Source: Gemmatimonadota bacterium
GTDB taxonomy: Bacteria > Gemmatimonadota > Gemmatimonadetes > Gemmatimonadales > Gemmatimonadaceae
Direction: 5' to 3'
Assembly (NCBI GenBank): GCA_002737115.1
Contig: NSHR01000035.1
Coordinates: 1 to 37,701, forward strand
DNA: 37,701 bases
Position 1 is the first letter of the stretch. Every line of letters begins with the position of its first letter. The notes beneath the pieces are model-generated. The model had not been told where the DNA came from. It saw only the letters and a program-made list of their open reading frames with translations, and made no database searches. The translations under genes and the position numbers were made by a program. Shown piece by piece: positions 15,555 to 25,068 of the stretch.

Positions 15555-15941
15555 TCACGGCAGCCGCTCGCGCAGATACGCGGCGACCTCAACATCGCCC
15601 GCCTGATTGGTTGCCACCTTCATGGTGATGGCGTACAACTCGGCGCCGTTCACGTGCAACGCCGCCCCGTTGAGCGCGAGAAACACCAACGCGCAGGCCA
15701 GCCCGGTGCGCTTGTTGCCATCGTTGAATCCTTGCGAGCGCGCAAAGCCCACGAGGTATGCCGCCGCGAAGTCGGCGAGGTTGGCCGATTCATCGTAGCT
15801 CCAACGCTGTTGGGGACGGGCCAACGCCGACAAGACGACGTTCTGATCGAGCACGCCGTGCGCCCCGCCAAAACGCTCGATCTGCTGCGCGTGAATCGCC
15901 AGGAGCGTGCTCTCCGTAAGCCAGCGGGGCTCCGCCCTCAT
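15555..15941 (-). CDS. Doc-type (death-on-curing, Fic fold) toxin (128 aa)
   Basis: Size and layout match Doc: WLTESTLLAIHAQQIERFGG, DQNVVLSAL, LADFAAAYLVGFARSQ, then the Fic-type motif GFNDGNKRTG (71-80), which supplies the phosphate-binding GNKR loop. Canonical Fic/Doc motifs read H-x-F-x-D-x-N-K-R; here the His position is Gln70. Doc phosphorylates EF-Tu and the motif His is important for this, so this copy may be weakened or use other chemistry. It starts 11 bases after an AbrB-type antitoxin gene, with which it forms a toxin-antitoxin pair. Confidence 0.88.
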   Translation of the reverse strand: MRAEPRWLTESTLLAIHAQQIERFGGAHGVLDQNVVLSALARPQQRWSYDESANLADFAAAYLVGFARSQGFNDGNKRTGLACALVFLALNGAALHVNGAELYAITMKVATNQAGDVEVAAYLRERLP

Positions 15942-15952
15942 GCGCGCCGGAT

Positions 15953-16186
15953 CTACTTGGCGAGGGCGCGGAACACAGCATCGTACTCCGCCATGATCTT
16001 CTCGTGGACGGCGAGCGCCTCGGCGGTTTCCGGGGTGTGCGGCACCACGCGAAACCCGCCCATGCCGTCTTCAATCCACTCGAGCTCCTGACCCGCCGTG
16101 ACCGCCAGCCGGCGCGCGACCTCGGCCGGGAGTGTGGTGACCACCGAAGCGCCTTGCGCGCGGGTCTTACTCACGAGAATGGCCAT
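15953..16186 (-). CDS. AbrB/MazE-type antitoxin (77 aa)
   Basis: The start is placed at the ATG at 16186 (MAILVSKTRAQGASVVTTLP), which has GAGG about 8 bases upstream; the longer form from 16219 has none. The N-terminal ~45 residues are a swapped-hairpin SpoVT-AbrB domain (VVTTLPAEVARRLAVTAGQELEWIED). The C-terminal helix (TAEALAVHEKIMAEYDAVFRALAK) is suited to binding a toxin. It should bind its own promoter and block the Doc-type toxin encoded immediately downstream. Doc is more often paired with Phd, but AbrB-type partners are also known. Confidence 0.87.
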   Translation of the reverse strand: MAILVSKTRAQGASVVTTLPAEVARRLAVTAGQELEWIEDGMGGFRVVPHTPETAEALAVHEKIMAEYDAVFRALAK

Positions 16187-16224
16187 GGCAACCTCACGGT
16201 TCGGGAATTTGCCCCACAACAGGG

Positions 16225-16253
16225 AGATTATGTAACTAAAGTGTGACTGTCAA
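16225..16253 (-). promoter_or_regulatory. Sigma-70-type promoter of the AbrB/Doc operon
   Basis: On the minus strand a perfect -35 box TTGACA (16253-16248) is followed after 17 bases by TAATCT (16230-16225). The antitoxin ATG lies 38 bases further on, leaving room for a short leader with its own GAGG ribosome site. The spacing and -35 match make this the clearest promoter in the window. An AT-rich spacer (ACTTTAGTTACA) could hold the antitoxin operator. Confidence 0.65.
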
Positions 16254-16274
16254 GCGCTGAACCCGACGGCCGAC

Positions 16275-18713
16275 TCAGCGCGGCCGCCCGCCGTTGGGCG
16301 ACGTAAACAGCGCCACGTCCAGGCCCAGCGTGCGCACGATGGCCGCGAAGCGCGGGCTGGCACGAACGGGATCGAAATACTGACTTCCCAAGAGATTGTT
16401 CACGCCGAGTTCGCCCCGCCGCGCACTTTCCTCGAGCGCCGTCAACGCCTGCGCCGTGTCGCCCAATCCAAGCCACGCGATTGACCAGACGGATCCTCCC
16501 TCGTCGCGGCCGGCAAAGCGGGCGCGCTGTTGGCTGAGCAGCGTCGTGGCGCGCCCACGGTCGCCGGTCTTGGCGATGACGTAGATCGCGCGGCTGATGG
16601 CGCCAGGGTATGGCGACAGACGAAGCAGGACCTCGGCACGCCGACGCGCCTCAGCGACTTGCCCGCCTTCCCAGAGCACGGTCAAGATTGTGGACGAAGC
16701 CGACAGCGTCGAATCCATCTCCCAGACTCGATTGGCCAACTGGATCGCCTCGGGATACCGACCAGCGAGGGCGAGCAGCTGCGCGCCCGTGATCATGTTT
16801 CCCACACCCCCGGGATCGAGGGCCACCGTCACCAACGCAGCCTCGGCGGCCTCGTCAAACCGGCCGACTACCACCAGGAACCGTGACCGGGTTGCCTGCG
16901 CGTCCGCGTTCTGGGCGTCCAAGCGCACGGCCCGCAGCGTAGCCTCGTCCGCCGCGCGCCATTGGTACCCGACGGTCCGGGCGTATCCCAACGCCGCCCA
17001 AGCGTCGGCGGACAGCGAATCCAGCGCCACTGCGCGTTCGCTCGCCGCCATGGCCGATGGGACCGCCTCGACTGCCGGCACCATGGCGTACAGTGCCAGC
17101 GTTACCCAGGTGCGTCCGAGCGCAGCGTAAGCTCGCGCGAACTGCGGATCCCGGGCGATCGCCTGCTGGAAGTAGTCGCGGGCCGGCAGGAGGCTTAGAC
17201 CGCGCCGCTCGAAGAGATACACGCCGCGTTGGTACAGATCGTACGCCTCGAGATCGGTGGTGCCGCGGGCCGCCGTGGGCGCCGGCGCGGCACCGCCCGC
17301 CAGCGTAACCTGCAACGCCCGCACGATCGCCTGCGCGATGTCGTCCTGCACCGCGAACACGTCCTTGGCATCGCGCTCGAAGCTGTCGCTCCAGAGGACC
17401 AACCCCGTACGCGCGTTGGTGAGCTGCGTGGCGACGCGCACTTTCCCGCCCGCCCGGCGCACGGTGCCTTCAAGCACGCCGCCCACATTCAACGCCGCGC
17501 CAATCTCCTGCGCCGACTTCTGCTTGCCGCGAAACGCCGCCGCCGAACTGCGCCCGGCGAGTTGCAACCCCGGCACTTTGCCGAGCGCGTTCGACAGCTC
17601 ATCGGCCATGCCCTCAGCGAAATACGCGTTCGCGGTATCGCCGCCCACACTTTCGAAGGGGAGCACGACCAGCGAGCGAATGGGCGACGCGCTGTCGGTC
17701 GCCACGGGGCCGGTCTCCGTACCGGTGGGCGACGCGCTCGATGCGGTGGCGCGTGGGCGAAGCAGGGCCCAGCCACCGACAGCCAGCACGGCCACCACAA
17801 CGCTCACCGCCACCAGTGGCGTGCGTCGCCGACGCGGCGCCGCCGCCTGCTCGCCGCTTCCCGTGGTCACACTCGCTAGTCGCGTAAGCAGCGTATCCGC
17901 ACTGGCCGGGCGCTGCGCGGGGTCCTTCTCCAGACACTGCATCACGAGCGCGGCGACGTCCAGCGGTACCAGCAGGCGCGCTGCGTTCAGTAGCGGCGGC
18001 GCTTCGCTGATATGCGCCGCCACCATCGCCTGCGGCGTGCTCCGTGCGGCAAACGGATGCGCGCCCGTCAGCAGCTCGTACGCCACCACGCCCCACGCAT
18101 ACAGATCGGCGCGCGCGTCGGTGTTCACATCACCAAGTGCCTGCTCCGGCGCCATGTAGGCCGGCGTGCCGATGGAGGTGCCCAACGAGGTGAGCGTGTT
18201 CCCCTCGACCTTGGTGGTCGAGGCCGAGAGCGCCTTGGCGATGCCGAAGTCCGTCACCACCGCCGTGCCGCGCGAGAGCAGCACGTTTTCCGGCTTGATG
18301 TCGCGGTGCACAATGCCGCGCTCGTGCGCATAGGCCAGCGCCTGCGCGATGTTGCGCAGGATACCGAGCGCCTCAGCCACCGGCACGGGGCCCGCCACCA
18401 GGCGCGCCCGCAGCGAGTCGCCGCGCACGAAGGGCATGGTGTAATACGGCAGCCCGTCGCTCGTGGTGCCCGCGACGAGGACCGGAACGATGTGCGGGTC
18501 CTGCAGTGCGGCCGCGAGCTTGATTTCGCGCGTGAAACGCTCAGCGCTGAGCGCGGCCGTGCGTTCGGGGGAGAGCACCTTCACCACCACCTCGCGCCCC
18601 AGCGCATGCTCCTGCGCCACGAACACGCGCGACATGCCACCGCCCCCAAGCTCGCGCTCGAGGGTATAGCCGTCGCCGAGCGCTGCTTGCAACTCGTCGC
18701 GGACGCTACTCAT
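16275..18713 (-). CDS. Transmembrane Ser/Thr kinase with FlgO-like and TPR half (812 aa)
   Basis: Residues 16-280 are a bacterial Pkn-type kinase with all key motifs: glycine loop LGGGGMSRV, catalytic Lys45 (VVVKVL), HRDIKPEN (136-143), DFG (155-157) and YMAPEQ (187-191). A single membrane helix follows (about 299-318, [19 protein letters not shown]). The outer part begins with a FlgO/TolB-N-like domain (345-475: [68 protein letters not shown]). TPR repeats run to the end ([21 protein letters not shown]). This architecture is abundant in Gemmatimonadota and Acidobacteria. It probably phosphorylates cytoplasmic targets in response to something outside; the ligand and targets are unknown. Confidence 0.93.
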   Translation of the reverse strand: MSSVRDELQAALGDGYTLERELGGGGMSRVFVAQEHALGREVVVKVLSPERTAALSAERFTREIKLAAALQDPHIVPVLVAGTTSDGLPYYTMPFVRGDSLRARLVAGPVPVAEALGILRNIAQALAYAHERGIVHRDIKPENVLLSRGTAVVTDFGIAKALSASTTKVEGNTLTSLGTSIGTPAYMAPEQALGDVNTDARADLYAWGVVAYELLTGAHPFAARSTPQAMVAAHISEAPPLLNAARLLVPLDVAALVMQCLEKDPAQRPASADTLLTRLASVTTGSGEQAAAPRRRRTPLVAVSVVVAVLAVGGWALLRPRATASSASPTGTETGPVATDSASPIRSLVVLPFESVGGDTANAYFAEGMADELSNALGKVPGLQLAGRSSAAAFRGKQKSAQEIGAALNVGGVLEGTVRRAGGKVRVATQLTNARTGLVLWSDSFERDAKDVFAVQDDIAQAIVRALQVTLAGGAAPAPTAARGTTDLEAYDLYQRGVYLFERRGLSLLPARDYFQQAIARDPQFARAYAALGRTWVTLALYAMVPAVEAVPSAMAASERAVALDSLSADAWAALGYARTVGYQWRAADEATLRAVRLDAQNADAQATRSRFLVVVGRFDEAAEAALVTVALDPGGVGNMITGAQLLALAGRYPEAIQLANRVWEMDSTLSASSTILTVLWEGGQVAEARRRAEVLLRLSPYPGAISRAIYVIAKTGDRGRATTLLSQQRARFAGRDEGGSVWSIAWLGLGDTAQALTALEESARRGELGVNNLLGSQYFDPVRASPRFAAIVRTLGLDVALFTSPNGGRPR

Positions 18714-18780
18714 CGGGGATCACCAGGCGTACCAAGTCGGGGCGGCATCGGCGCAACATACCACGCCACCCGATCGACGG

Positions 18781-18808
18781 CGACCGGCAGCGACCGGCAG
18801 CGACCGGC
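18781..18808. repeat. Short decamer tandem repeat (2.8 copies)
   Basis: CGACCGGCAG is repeated twice exactly (18781-18800), followed by CGACCGGC. It lies in the gap between the divergent kinase gene and the NTF2-like gene, close to where their promoters must be. It could be a replication-slippage tract or contain repeated binding sites; nothing further can be read from it. Confidence 0.7.
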
Positions 18809-18909
18809 GCGTGGACGGCATAACGCGGCGGTGGTACTTTCTGCCTCTCGTTCAGGCCTGCCCGCACATTTCCGCACCCACCCGGCGATACCCGATCACA
18901 CCGAAACCC

Positions 18910-19422
18910 ATGACACGTCGCACGCCACTCGCTATTGCCGCTGCCCTGACCGTGTCTTTCTTCGGCCTGCATCCGCGCGACGCACACGCGCAGGCACCGG
19001 CCCAAGCCTCCACCGCACGCGCCGCCGTGATCGCCGTCGCCGACTCCGCGCTGGTCGCGATCACGCGAGGCGACGTCGTCGCGTTCACTGACCTGATGGT
19101 GCCGGAGGCCGTGATGTTCCCCACGTCCACCCGTGATGGCGTCACGGTGTATCGGGTGCGCACGCGCGAGGCTCAGCGCAACACGCCAATGACCGGCATT
19201 ACCGAGCGCGGCTTCGCGCCGCAGGCCATGGTGAGCGGTGGCGTGGCCATGGTGTGGTACCCCTACGATCTCTACGTCAACGGCGCCTGGTCACACTGCG
19301 GGGCCGATGTGTTCACGCTCGTGAAAAGCGCAGGGCAGTGGCGCATCGCGGCGATGGCGTGGAGCGCCGAGCAGCCGCCGGTGTGCGAGAAACATCCGGC
19401 GGGGCCGCCAGCGAAGCGCTGA
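18910..19422 (+). CDS. Exported NTF2/SnoaL-like protein (170 aa)
   Basis: The start is placed at the ATG at 18910 (MTRRTPLAIAAALTVSFFGLHPRDAHAQA), a Sec signal cut after AHA; the frame is open further upstream but without signal character. The mature part is a cone-like NTF2/SnoaL domain: an N-terminal helix (ARAAVIAVADSALVAITRGDVVAFTDLMVPEAVM), then strands ending VAMVWYPYDLYVNG, CGADVFTLVKSAGQWRIAAMAWS. Such domains bind small ligands or act as simple enzymes. No specific function is visible. It is divergent from the kinase gene. Confidence 0.75.
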   Translation: MTRRTPLAIAAALTVSFFGLHPRDAHAQAPAQASTARAAVIAVADSALVAITRGDVVAFTDLMVPEAVMFPTSTRDGVTVYRVRTREAQRNTPMTGITERGFAPQAMVSGGVAMVWYPYDLYVNGAWSHCGADVFTLVKSAGQWRIAAMAWSAEQPPVCEKHPAGPPAKR

Positions 19423-19551
19423 ACGACGGCCGAGTTGTATTCGGCGTGCTTCACCGCGTACCTTTTCCCTGCGGGGCAATAACGACCTGATGAAGCCGTT
19501 CGCTACCGTGATCGCATGAAACTCACGCGCGCTTCGAGGAGGGCGGCGGCG

Positions 19552-20130
19552 ATGCTTCCGGCACCGACCATCATGACAGCGGACGACCTGCTCACGTTGC
19601 AAATGCCGGACAAGCGCACGGAACTGGTGCGAGGCCGGCTCGTTGTTCGAGAACCGGCCGGATTGTGGCATGGCGACGTGGCGGCCCGAGTGCTGGTGGC
19701 GATCAGCAACTACCTCGCCGCCGACCGCGCTCGTCAACCCTCTGGTGTCCCTCGCGGGATGGTGGTCGCCGCTGAAACGGGATTCACGCTGCAGCGGAAT
19801 CCGGATACCGTGCGGGCGCCTGACGTGGCGTTCATTCGCGTCGATCGCCTGCCACCCGGAACGCATAGTGGATTCGCCGATTTCGCCCCCGATCTCGCCG
19901 TCGAAGTCCTTTCTCCATCGGATCGGCCCGGCGAGGTGCTGGCCAAGGTCGCCGACTGGCTCACCGCCGGGACGGCGCTCGTCTGGACCATCGATCCCGA
20001 GCGGCGGCGAGCGCGCGTCTATCGCGCCGATGGCTCGGATACGGTGTTGAGTCGAGACGACCTGCTCGAGGGAGAGGATGTGCTGCCCGGTTTTCGCGTG
20101 TCGATCGCCGCGCTGGTCGACCGGCCGTAG
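19552..20130 (+). CDS. Uma2-family (DUF820) nuclease-fold protein (192 aa)
   Basis: The family signature is complete: MTADDLLTLQMPDKRTELVRGRL, ETGFTLQRNPDTVRAPDVAFI, PDLAVEVLSPSD and AGTALVWTIDPERRRARVYR. The PD-(D/E)xK-type active site is Asp in APDVAF, Glu in AVEVLSPSD and a following Lys (VLAKVADWL). I chose the ATG at 19552 because AGGAGG (19537-19542) lies nine bases upstream; an ATG at 19516 has no such site. Uma2 proteins are very common in some phyla but their biological role is unsettled. It stands alone between the NTF2-like gene and the formate dehydrogenase operon. Confidence 0.88.
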   Translation: MLPAPTIMTADDLLTLQMPDKRTELVRGRLVVREPAGLWHGDVAARVLVAISNYLAADRARQPSGVPRGMVVAAETGFTLQRNPDTVRAPDVAFIRVDRLPPGTHSGFADFAPDLAVEVLSPSDRPGEVLAKVADWLTAGTALVWTIDPERRRARVYRADGSDTVLSRDDLLEGEDVLPGFRVSIAALVDRP

Positions 20131-20215
20131 ACACAACGGCGCGCGGTACGCCCGAGGAAATTTCTGCCTCCCGCGGGGTAGCCGTCGCTCCCGTTGCGCA
20201 GTCACTTCCCCGCTG

Positions 20216-22330
20216 ATGCAACAGACACCAACATCCTCGACTGGGGACCGGCCGATTCCAGTCGACGTGGAGCACGAACTGGCAACGCTGCAAGCGCTGC
20301 TGGACGGTACGCCAACCGAAGCCGAGTACCTGCTGCCCGTCTTGCAGCAGGTGCAGCGGCAATTCGGGTACGTATCGCCAGCCGCAATCCGGTTCGTCGC
20401 CGAGGCGTTCAACCGGTCGCGCGCCGAGGTGTATGGTGTCGTTTCGTTCTACCACGACCTTCGTGAGCAGCCCGTCGGCGACATCGTGGTGCAGCTGTGC
20501 ATGGCCGAAGCCTGTCAGGCCGTGGGGTGCCGCGAACTGGCGCGCCACGCCGAGTCGTCGCTGGGGGCAACGCTGGGCAGCACCACGCCGGACGGCCGCG
20601 TGCAGCTGGAAGCGGTGTATTGCCTGGGGAATTGCGCGTTGGGGCCGTCGGTTCGCGTGGGTGATGCGGTGTATGGCAGCGTCACCGGCGAGCGGTTGAC
20701 CACGTTGGTGAGCGACGCCGTGCGCGCGGCCCGCGACGATGCCCGCGACGATGCCCGCCCGGTGGCCGATGTGCTCCAAGCGACGCTGGCAAAAGTCGGA
20801 CATCCCCGCGTTCGCGTGTTCGTCCCGAACGACACCGCGGCACGATCGGTCGGTGCTGATGCCGTCGCGTCCGCCATCGAGGCTCTGGGGCTCGACATCG
20901 ACGTGGTCCGCAACGGATCGCGCGGCGCGTACTGGCTGGAGCCCCTCGTCGAGATCGAGACGGCCATTGGCGATGTCGAAAGCCGCGTCGGCTTTGCCAA
21001 CATCACCGCCGAACAGGTGGTGGCCCTGTTCGCCGACGGCCAGATGCCGAGCGCGGCGCATCCGCTATCGGTCGGCCTCGTGCACGAGATTCCCTGGTTG
21101 CGCGACCAGCATCGCCTCACCTTCCGGCGCGCCGGCGTCATCGATCCGCTGTCGCTCAGCGACTACCGGCTGCACGGCGGCATGGCTGGCCTGGAGCAGG
21201 CACTCACGATGACCGCGCAGGCCATCGTGGATGAGGTGAAAACGTCCGGGCTGCGCGGGCGCGGTGGTGCGGCGTTTCCGGCGGGCATCAAGTGGCAGAC
21301 GGTGCTCAACGCGGAATCCACCACGAAGTACATCGTGTGCAATGCCGACGAAGGCGACTCGGGCACGTTCGCGGACCGGTTGCTCATGGAGGCGGATCCG
21401 TTTCAGCTCGTCGAAGGCATGGTGATCGCGGGGCTGGCGGTCGGTGCCACGCGCGGCTTCCTCTACCTGCGCTCCGAGTACCCGCACACCATTCACGTGA
21501 TGACCCGCGCCCTGCAGATCGCGCGCGACGCCGGTCTGCTCGGGCCCTCGGTGATGGGCTCGCCGCACGCGTTCGAGATCGCCCTGCGCGTGGGAGGCGG
21601 CTCGTACATCTGCGGCGAAGAAACGGCGCTGCTGGAGAGTCTCGAAGGCAAGCGCGGGGTGGTGCGCGCCAAGCCGCCGTTGCCTGCCCTCGCGGGTCTG
21701 TTCGGGCAGCCCACCGTCGTGAACAACGTGCTCTCCCTGGCGGCCGTGCCCGGTATCGTGGCGCACGGCGGGGCCCACTACGCCGGCTTCGGCATCAACC
21801 GTTCCACCGGCACGATGCCCTTCCAGCTGGGAGGCAACGTGTTGCGCGGCGGCGTGGTTGAAGTGCCGTTCGGCATCACGTTGGACGACCTGGTGACCCG
21901 GTTCGGCGGCGGCACGTCCAGCACGCGTCCGATCAAGGCCATTCAGGTGGGCGGGCCGCTGGGCGCGTACCTGCCGGCCTCGCAGTGGACGACGCCGCTC
22001 TGTTACGAACAGTTCGCCGCCATCGGGGCGATGTTGGGCCACGGCGGCGTCGTGGTGTTCGACGACACGGCCGACATGGGCGAGCAAGCCGAGTTTGCAA
22101 TGGCGTTTTGCGCACATGAATCGTGCGGCAAGTGCACGCCCTGTCGCATCGGCTCGACGCGCGCCGTGGAAGTCATCGGCCGCATCCGTCGCGGTGAGGC
22201 GAAGCGCAAAAACTGGGAGCTGCTCGACGAATTGTGCGAAACGATGGAGCTGGGCTCACTCTGTGCGCTGGGCGGCCTCGCGCCGATGCCCGTGCGCAGT
22301 GTGATGAAGCATTTTGCCGGAGAGTTATGA
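20216..22330 (+). CDS. NAD-dependent formate dehydrogenase beta subunit, fused NuoE-NuoF type (704 aa)
   Basis: The diaphorase half of a soluble NAD-linked formate dehydrogenase. Residues ~15-160 are a NuoE/FdsG-like thioredoxin-fold [2Fe-2S] domain with Cys95, Cys100, Cys136 and Cys140 (C-x4-C, C-x3-C). Residues ~300-704 are NuoF/FdsB: GLRGRGGAAFPAGIKW (FMN/NADH site), CNADEGDSGTFADR, GGSYICGEETALLESLEG, and the [4Fe-4S] ligands Cys637, 640, 643 and 683. Many bacteria encode these as two genes; the fusion resembles Fdh1B of Methylobacterium. It passes electrons from FdsA to NAD+. The ATG at 20216 is chosen; the frame is open to 20078 but the extra residues look random. There is no clear ribosome site; a GCGGGG/CCCCGC pair (20173-20178 with 20208-20213) precedes the start. 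Confidence 0.92.
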   Translation: MQQTPTSSTGDRPIPVDVEHELATLQALLDGTPTEAEYLLPVLQQVQRQFGYVSPAAIRFVAEAFNRSRAEVYGVVSFYHDLREQPVGDIVVQLCMAEACQAVGCRELARHAESSLGATLGSTTPDGRVQLEAVYCLGNCALGPSVRVGDAVYGSVTGERLTTLVSDAVRAARDDARDDARPVADVLQATLAKVGHPRVRVFVPNDTAARSVGADAVASAIEALGLDIDVVRNGSRGAYWLEPLVEIETAIGDVESRVGFANITAEQVVALFADGQMPSAAHPLSVGLVHEIPWLRDQHRLTFRRAGVIDPLSLSDYRLHGGMAGLEQALTMTAQAIVDEVKTSGLRGRGGAAFPAGIKWQTVLNAESTTKYIVCNADEGDSGTFADRLLMEADPFQLVEGMVIAGLAVGATRGFLYLRSEYPHTIHVMTRALQIARDAGLLGPSVMGSPHAFEIALRVGGGSYICGEETALLESLEGKRGVVRAKPPLPALAGLFGQPTVVNNVLSLAAVPGIVAHGGAHYAGFGINRSTGTMPFQLGGNVLRGGVVEVPFGITLDDLVTRFGGGTSSTRPIKAIQVGGPLGAYLPASQWTTPLCYEQFAAIGAMLGHGGVVVFDDTADMGEQAEFAMAFCAHESCGKCTPCRIGSTRAVEVIGRIRRGEAKRKNWELLDELCETMELGSLCALGGLAPMPVRSVMKHFAGEL

Positions 22331-25068
22331 CCATGACGATCACCCCGACGAAGACGATGGTGGCACTCACCATCGATGGTATTCCGGTCCACGCGCCGGC
22401 GGGGACATCGGTGATGCACGCCGCGCGCGACGCCGGCATCGCCGTCGCGAAGCTCTGTGCCACCGATTCACTCCAGGCGTTCGGCTCATGCCGACTGTGC
22501 GTGGTCGACATCGCCGGCCGTAAAGGACTCCCGGCGTCGTGCACCACGCCGGTGGAGGAGGGGATGGTGGTGCGCACGCAGACCGAGAAAGTGGCACGCG
22601 TGCGGCGCAACGTGATGGAGCTCTACATCTCGGACCATCCGCTTGATTGCCTGACCTGTGCCGCCAACGGCGACTGCGAGCTGCAGGACATGGCCGGTGC
22701 CGTGGGGCTGCGTGAAGTGCGCTATGGCATGGACGGGGCGAATCATCTGCAGGCCGAGAAGGACGAGTCGAATCCGTACTTCACCTTCGATCCGGCCAAG
22801 TGCATCGTCTGCTCGCGATGCGTGCGCGCCTGCGACGAAATTCAAGGCACGTTCGCGCTCAGCATCACCGATCGCGGATTCGGCGCCAAGGTCAGTGCCG
22901 GCATGAACGAGTCGTTCCTGGCCTCCGAGTGTGTGTCGTGCGGCGCCTGCGTACAGGCCTGCCCCACGGCCACGCTCACCGAGAAGAGCGTCATTGCCGC
23001 CGGTCAGCCCGATCGCACCGTGAAAACGACCTGCGCGTATTGTGGCGTGGGCTGCTCGTTCAACGCGGAGCTCAAGGGCAACGACGTCGTGCGCATGGTG
23101 CCCGACATGAGTGGCGGCGCCAACGAAGGGCACTCCTGCGTGAAGGGGCGCTTCGCCTGGGGCTACGCCAGCCATCGCGACCGCGTGCTCGCCCCGATGG
23201 TGCGCGAACAGATCACCGACGAATGGCGCGAGGTGAGCTGGGCGGAAGCCATTGCCTATACCGCCGAGCGGTTCCGCGCCATTCAGACGCAGCATGGGCG
23301 CAGCGCCATCGGCGGCATCTCGTCGTCACGCTGTACGAACGAAGAAGTGTACGTGGTGCAGAAGATGGTGCGCGCCGCGTTCGGCAACAACAACATCGAC
23401 ACCTGCGCGCGCGTCTGTCATTCGCCCACCGGCTACGGGCTCAAACAAACCTTCGGTACGTCGGCCGGTACGCAGGACTTCAAGTCAGTGGCACACGCCG
23501 ATGTGATCGTGGTGATCGGCGCCAACCCCACCGATGCGCATCCGGTGTTCGCGTCGCGCATGAAACGTCGGCTGCGGCAGGGCGCCAAGCTCATCGTCAT
23601 CGATCCGCGCCGTATCGATCTCGTACGCACCCCGCACATCCAAGCGGCCTATCACCTGCCCCTCCGGCCCGGCACCAACGTCGCCGTGATCAACGCGATG
23701 GCGCATGTCATCGTCACCGAAGGGTTGGTGCACGACGCTTTCGTGGCGGAACGGTGTGACGCGACATCCTTCGCCCAGTGGCGCGACTTTATCGCGCAGC
23801 CGGAGAATTCGCCGGAAGCCACCGAAGCCTTCAGCGGCGTGCCCGCCGACGAAGTGCGTCACGCCGCACGGCTCTACGCCACCGGCGGCAACTCGGCCAT
23901 CTACTACGGCCTCGGCGTCACCGAGCATAGTCAGGGCAGCACCATGGTCATGGGCATCGCCAATCTGGCCATGGCGGCAGGGCAAATCGGTCGCGAAGGC
24001 ACGGGCGTGAATCCGCTGCGCGGCCAGAACAACGTGCAGGGGGCGTGCGACATGGGCTCGTTCCCGCACGAGCTGCCGGGCTATCGACATATCAGCGACG
24101 ACACCACGCGCGGGCAGTTCGAGCACGCGTGGCATGTCGCACTCGACCCCGAACCGGGGCTGCGCATTCCGAACATGCTGGCCTCGGCCACCGCCGGGCA
24201 GTTCCACGGCATTTTTATTCATGGCGAGGACATCGCGCAGTCCGACCCCGATACGCAGCATGTGACCGACGCGCTGCGCGCCATGGAGCTGGTGGTCGTG
24301 CAGGACCTGTTCCTGAACGAAACCGCGAAGTACGCGCACGTGTTCTTCCCGGGCACCGCCTTCCTCGAAAAGGACGGCACGTTCACCAATGCCGAGCGCC
24401 GTATTAATCGTGTGCGACCCGTCATGCCGCCACGCACGGGGCTCTCTGAATGGGAGATCGTGTGCCGGCTGTCCACGGCCATGGGGTATCCCATGGACTA
24501 CGCCAATGCGGCCGCCATCATGGACGAGATCGCGTCGCTCACTCCCACCTTCACCGGCGTGTCGTTCGCGCACTTGGATCAGGTGGGCAGTGTGCAGTGG
24601 CCGTGTAATGAGCGCACGCCACTGGGCACGCGCATCATGCACGAACGCGAGTTTGTGCGGGGCAAAGGCCGCTTCCTGATCACGCAGTACGTACCCACCG
24701 ACGAAAAGTCGACGCGACGCTTTCCGCTCCTGCTCACGACCGGACGCATTTTGTCGCAGTACAACGTGGGCACGGCCACGCGGCGAACCCTCAACACCGT
24801 ATGGCATGACAAGGATGTGCTCGAGATCCATCCGCATGACGCCGAGGTGCGCGGCATCGGCCATGGGGACCCCGTGCATGTGGCGAGTCGGAAGGGTGCC
24901 ATCACGTTGCACGCCGACGTCACCGATCGCGTACCGCCGGGCATCGTATATACCACGTTCCATCATCCCGACTCCTCCGCCAACGTGATCACGACGGAGT
25001 ATTCCGACTGGGCCACCAACTGTCCGGAGTACAAGGTCACCGCCGTCGAGGTGCGGCCGGGTGACTGA
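22327..25068 (+). CDS. fdsA: Formate dehydrogenase catalytic (alpha) subunit, molybdopterin (913 aa)
   Basis: Overlaps the upstream stop as ATGA. The full relay of cofactors is readable: plant-type [2Fe-2S] Cys44, 55, 58, 72; a His-ligated [4Fe-4S] (His104, Cys108, 111, 117); two ferredoxin clusters (CIVCSRCVRAC 159-169 and CVSCGACVQAC 202-212); and the molybdopterin-domain cluster Cys236, 239, 243, 271. The active-site residue is Cys364 followed by His365 (CARVCHSP), so this is the Cys form, not selenocysteine. The C-terminal domain (TGRILSQYNVGTATRR, PGIVYTTFHHPDSSANVIT in outline) binds bis-MGD. It oxidises formate to CO2 in the cytoplasm, passing electrons to the NuoEF-type subunit; such enzymes can also run in reverse. 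Confidence 0.95.
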   Translation: MTMTITPTKTMVALTIDGIPVHAPAGTSVMHAARDAGIAVAKLCATDSLQAFGSCRLCVVDIAGRKGLPASCTTPVEEGMVVRTQTEKVARVRRNVMELYISDHPLDCLTCAANGDCELQDMAGAVGLREVRYGMDGANHLQAEKDESNPYFTFDPAKCIVCSRCVRACDEIQGTFALSITDRGFGAKVSAGMNESFLASECVSCGACVQACPTATLTEKSVIAAGQPDRTVKTTCAYCGVGCSFNAELKGNDVVRMVPDMSGGANEGHSCVKGRFAWGYASHRDRVLAPMVREQITDEWREVSWAEAIAYTAERFRAIQTQHGRSAIGGISSSRCTNEEVYVVQKMVRAAFGNNNIDTCARVCHSPTGYGLKQTFGTSAGTQDFKSVAHADVIVVIGANPTDAHPVFASRMKRRLRQGAKLIVIDPRRIDLVRTPHIQAAYHLPLRPGTNVAVINAMAHVIVTEGLVHDAFVAERCDATSFAQWRDFIAQPENSPEATEAFSGVPADEVRHAARLYATGGNSAIYYGLGVTEHSQGSTMVMGIANLAMAAGQIGREGTGVNPLRGQNNVQGACDMGSFPHELPGYRHISDDTTRGQFEHAWHVALDPEPGLRIPNMLASATAGQFHGIFIHGEDIAQSDPDTQHVTDALRAMELVVVQDLFLNETAKYAHVFFPGTAFLEKDGTFTNAERRINRVRPVMPPRTGLSEWEIVCRLSTAMGYPMDYANAAAIMDEIASLTPTFTGVSFAHLDQVGSVQWPCNERTPLGTRIMHEREFVRGKGRFLITQYVPTDEKSTRRFPLLLTTGRILSQYNVGTATRRTLNTVWHDKDVLEIHPHDAEVRGIGHGDPVHVASRKGAITLHADVTDRVPPGIVYTTFHHPDSSANVITTEYSDWATNCPEYKVTAVEVRPGD

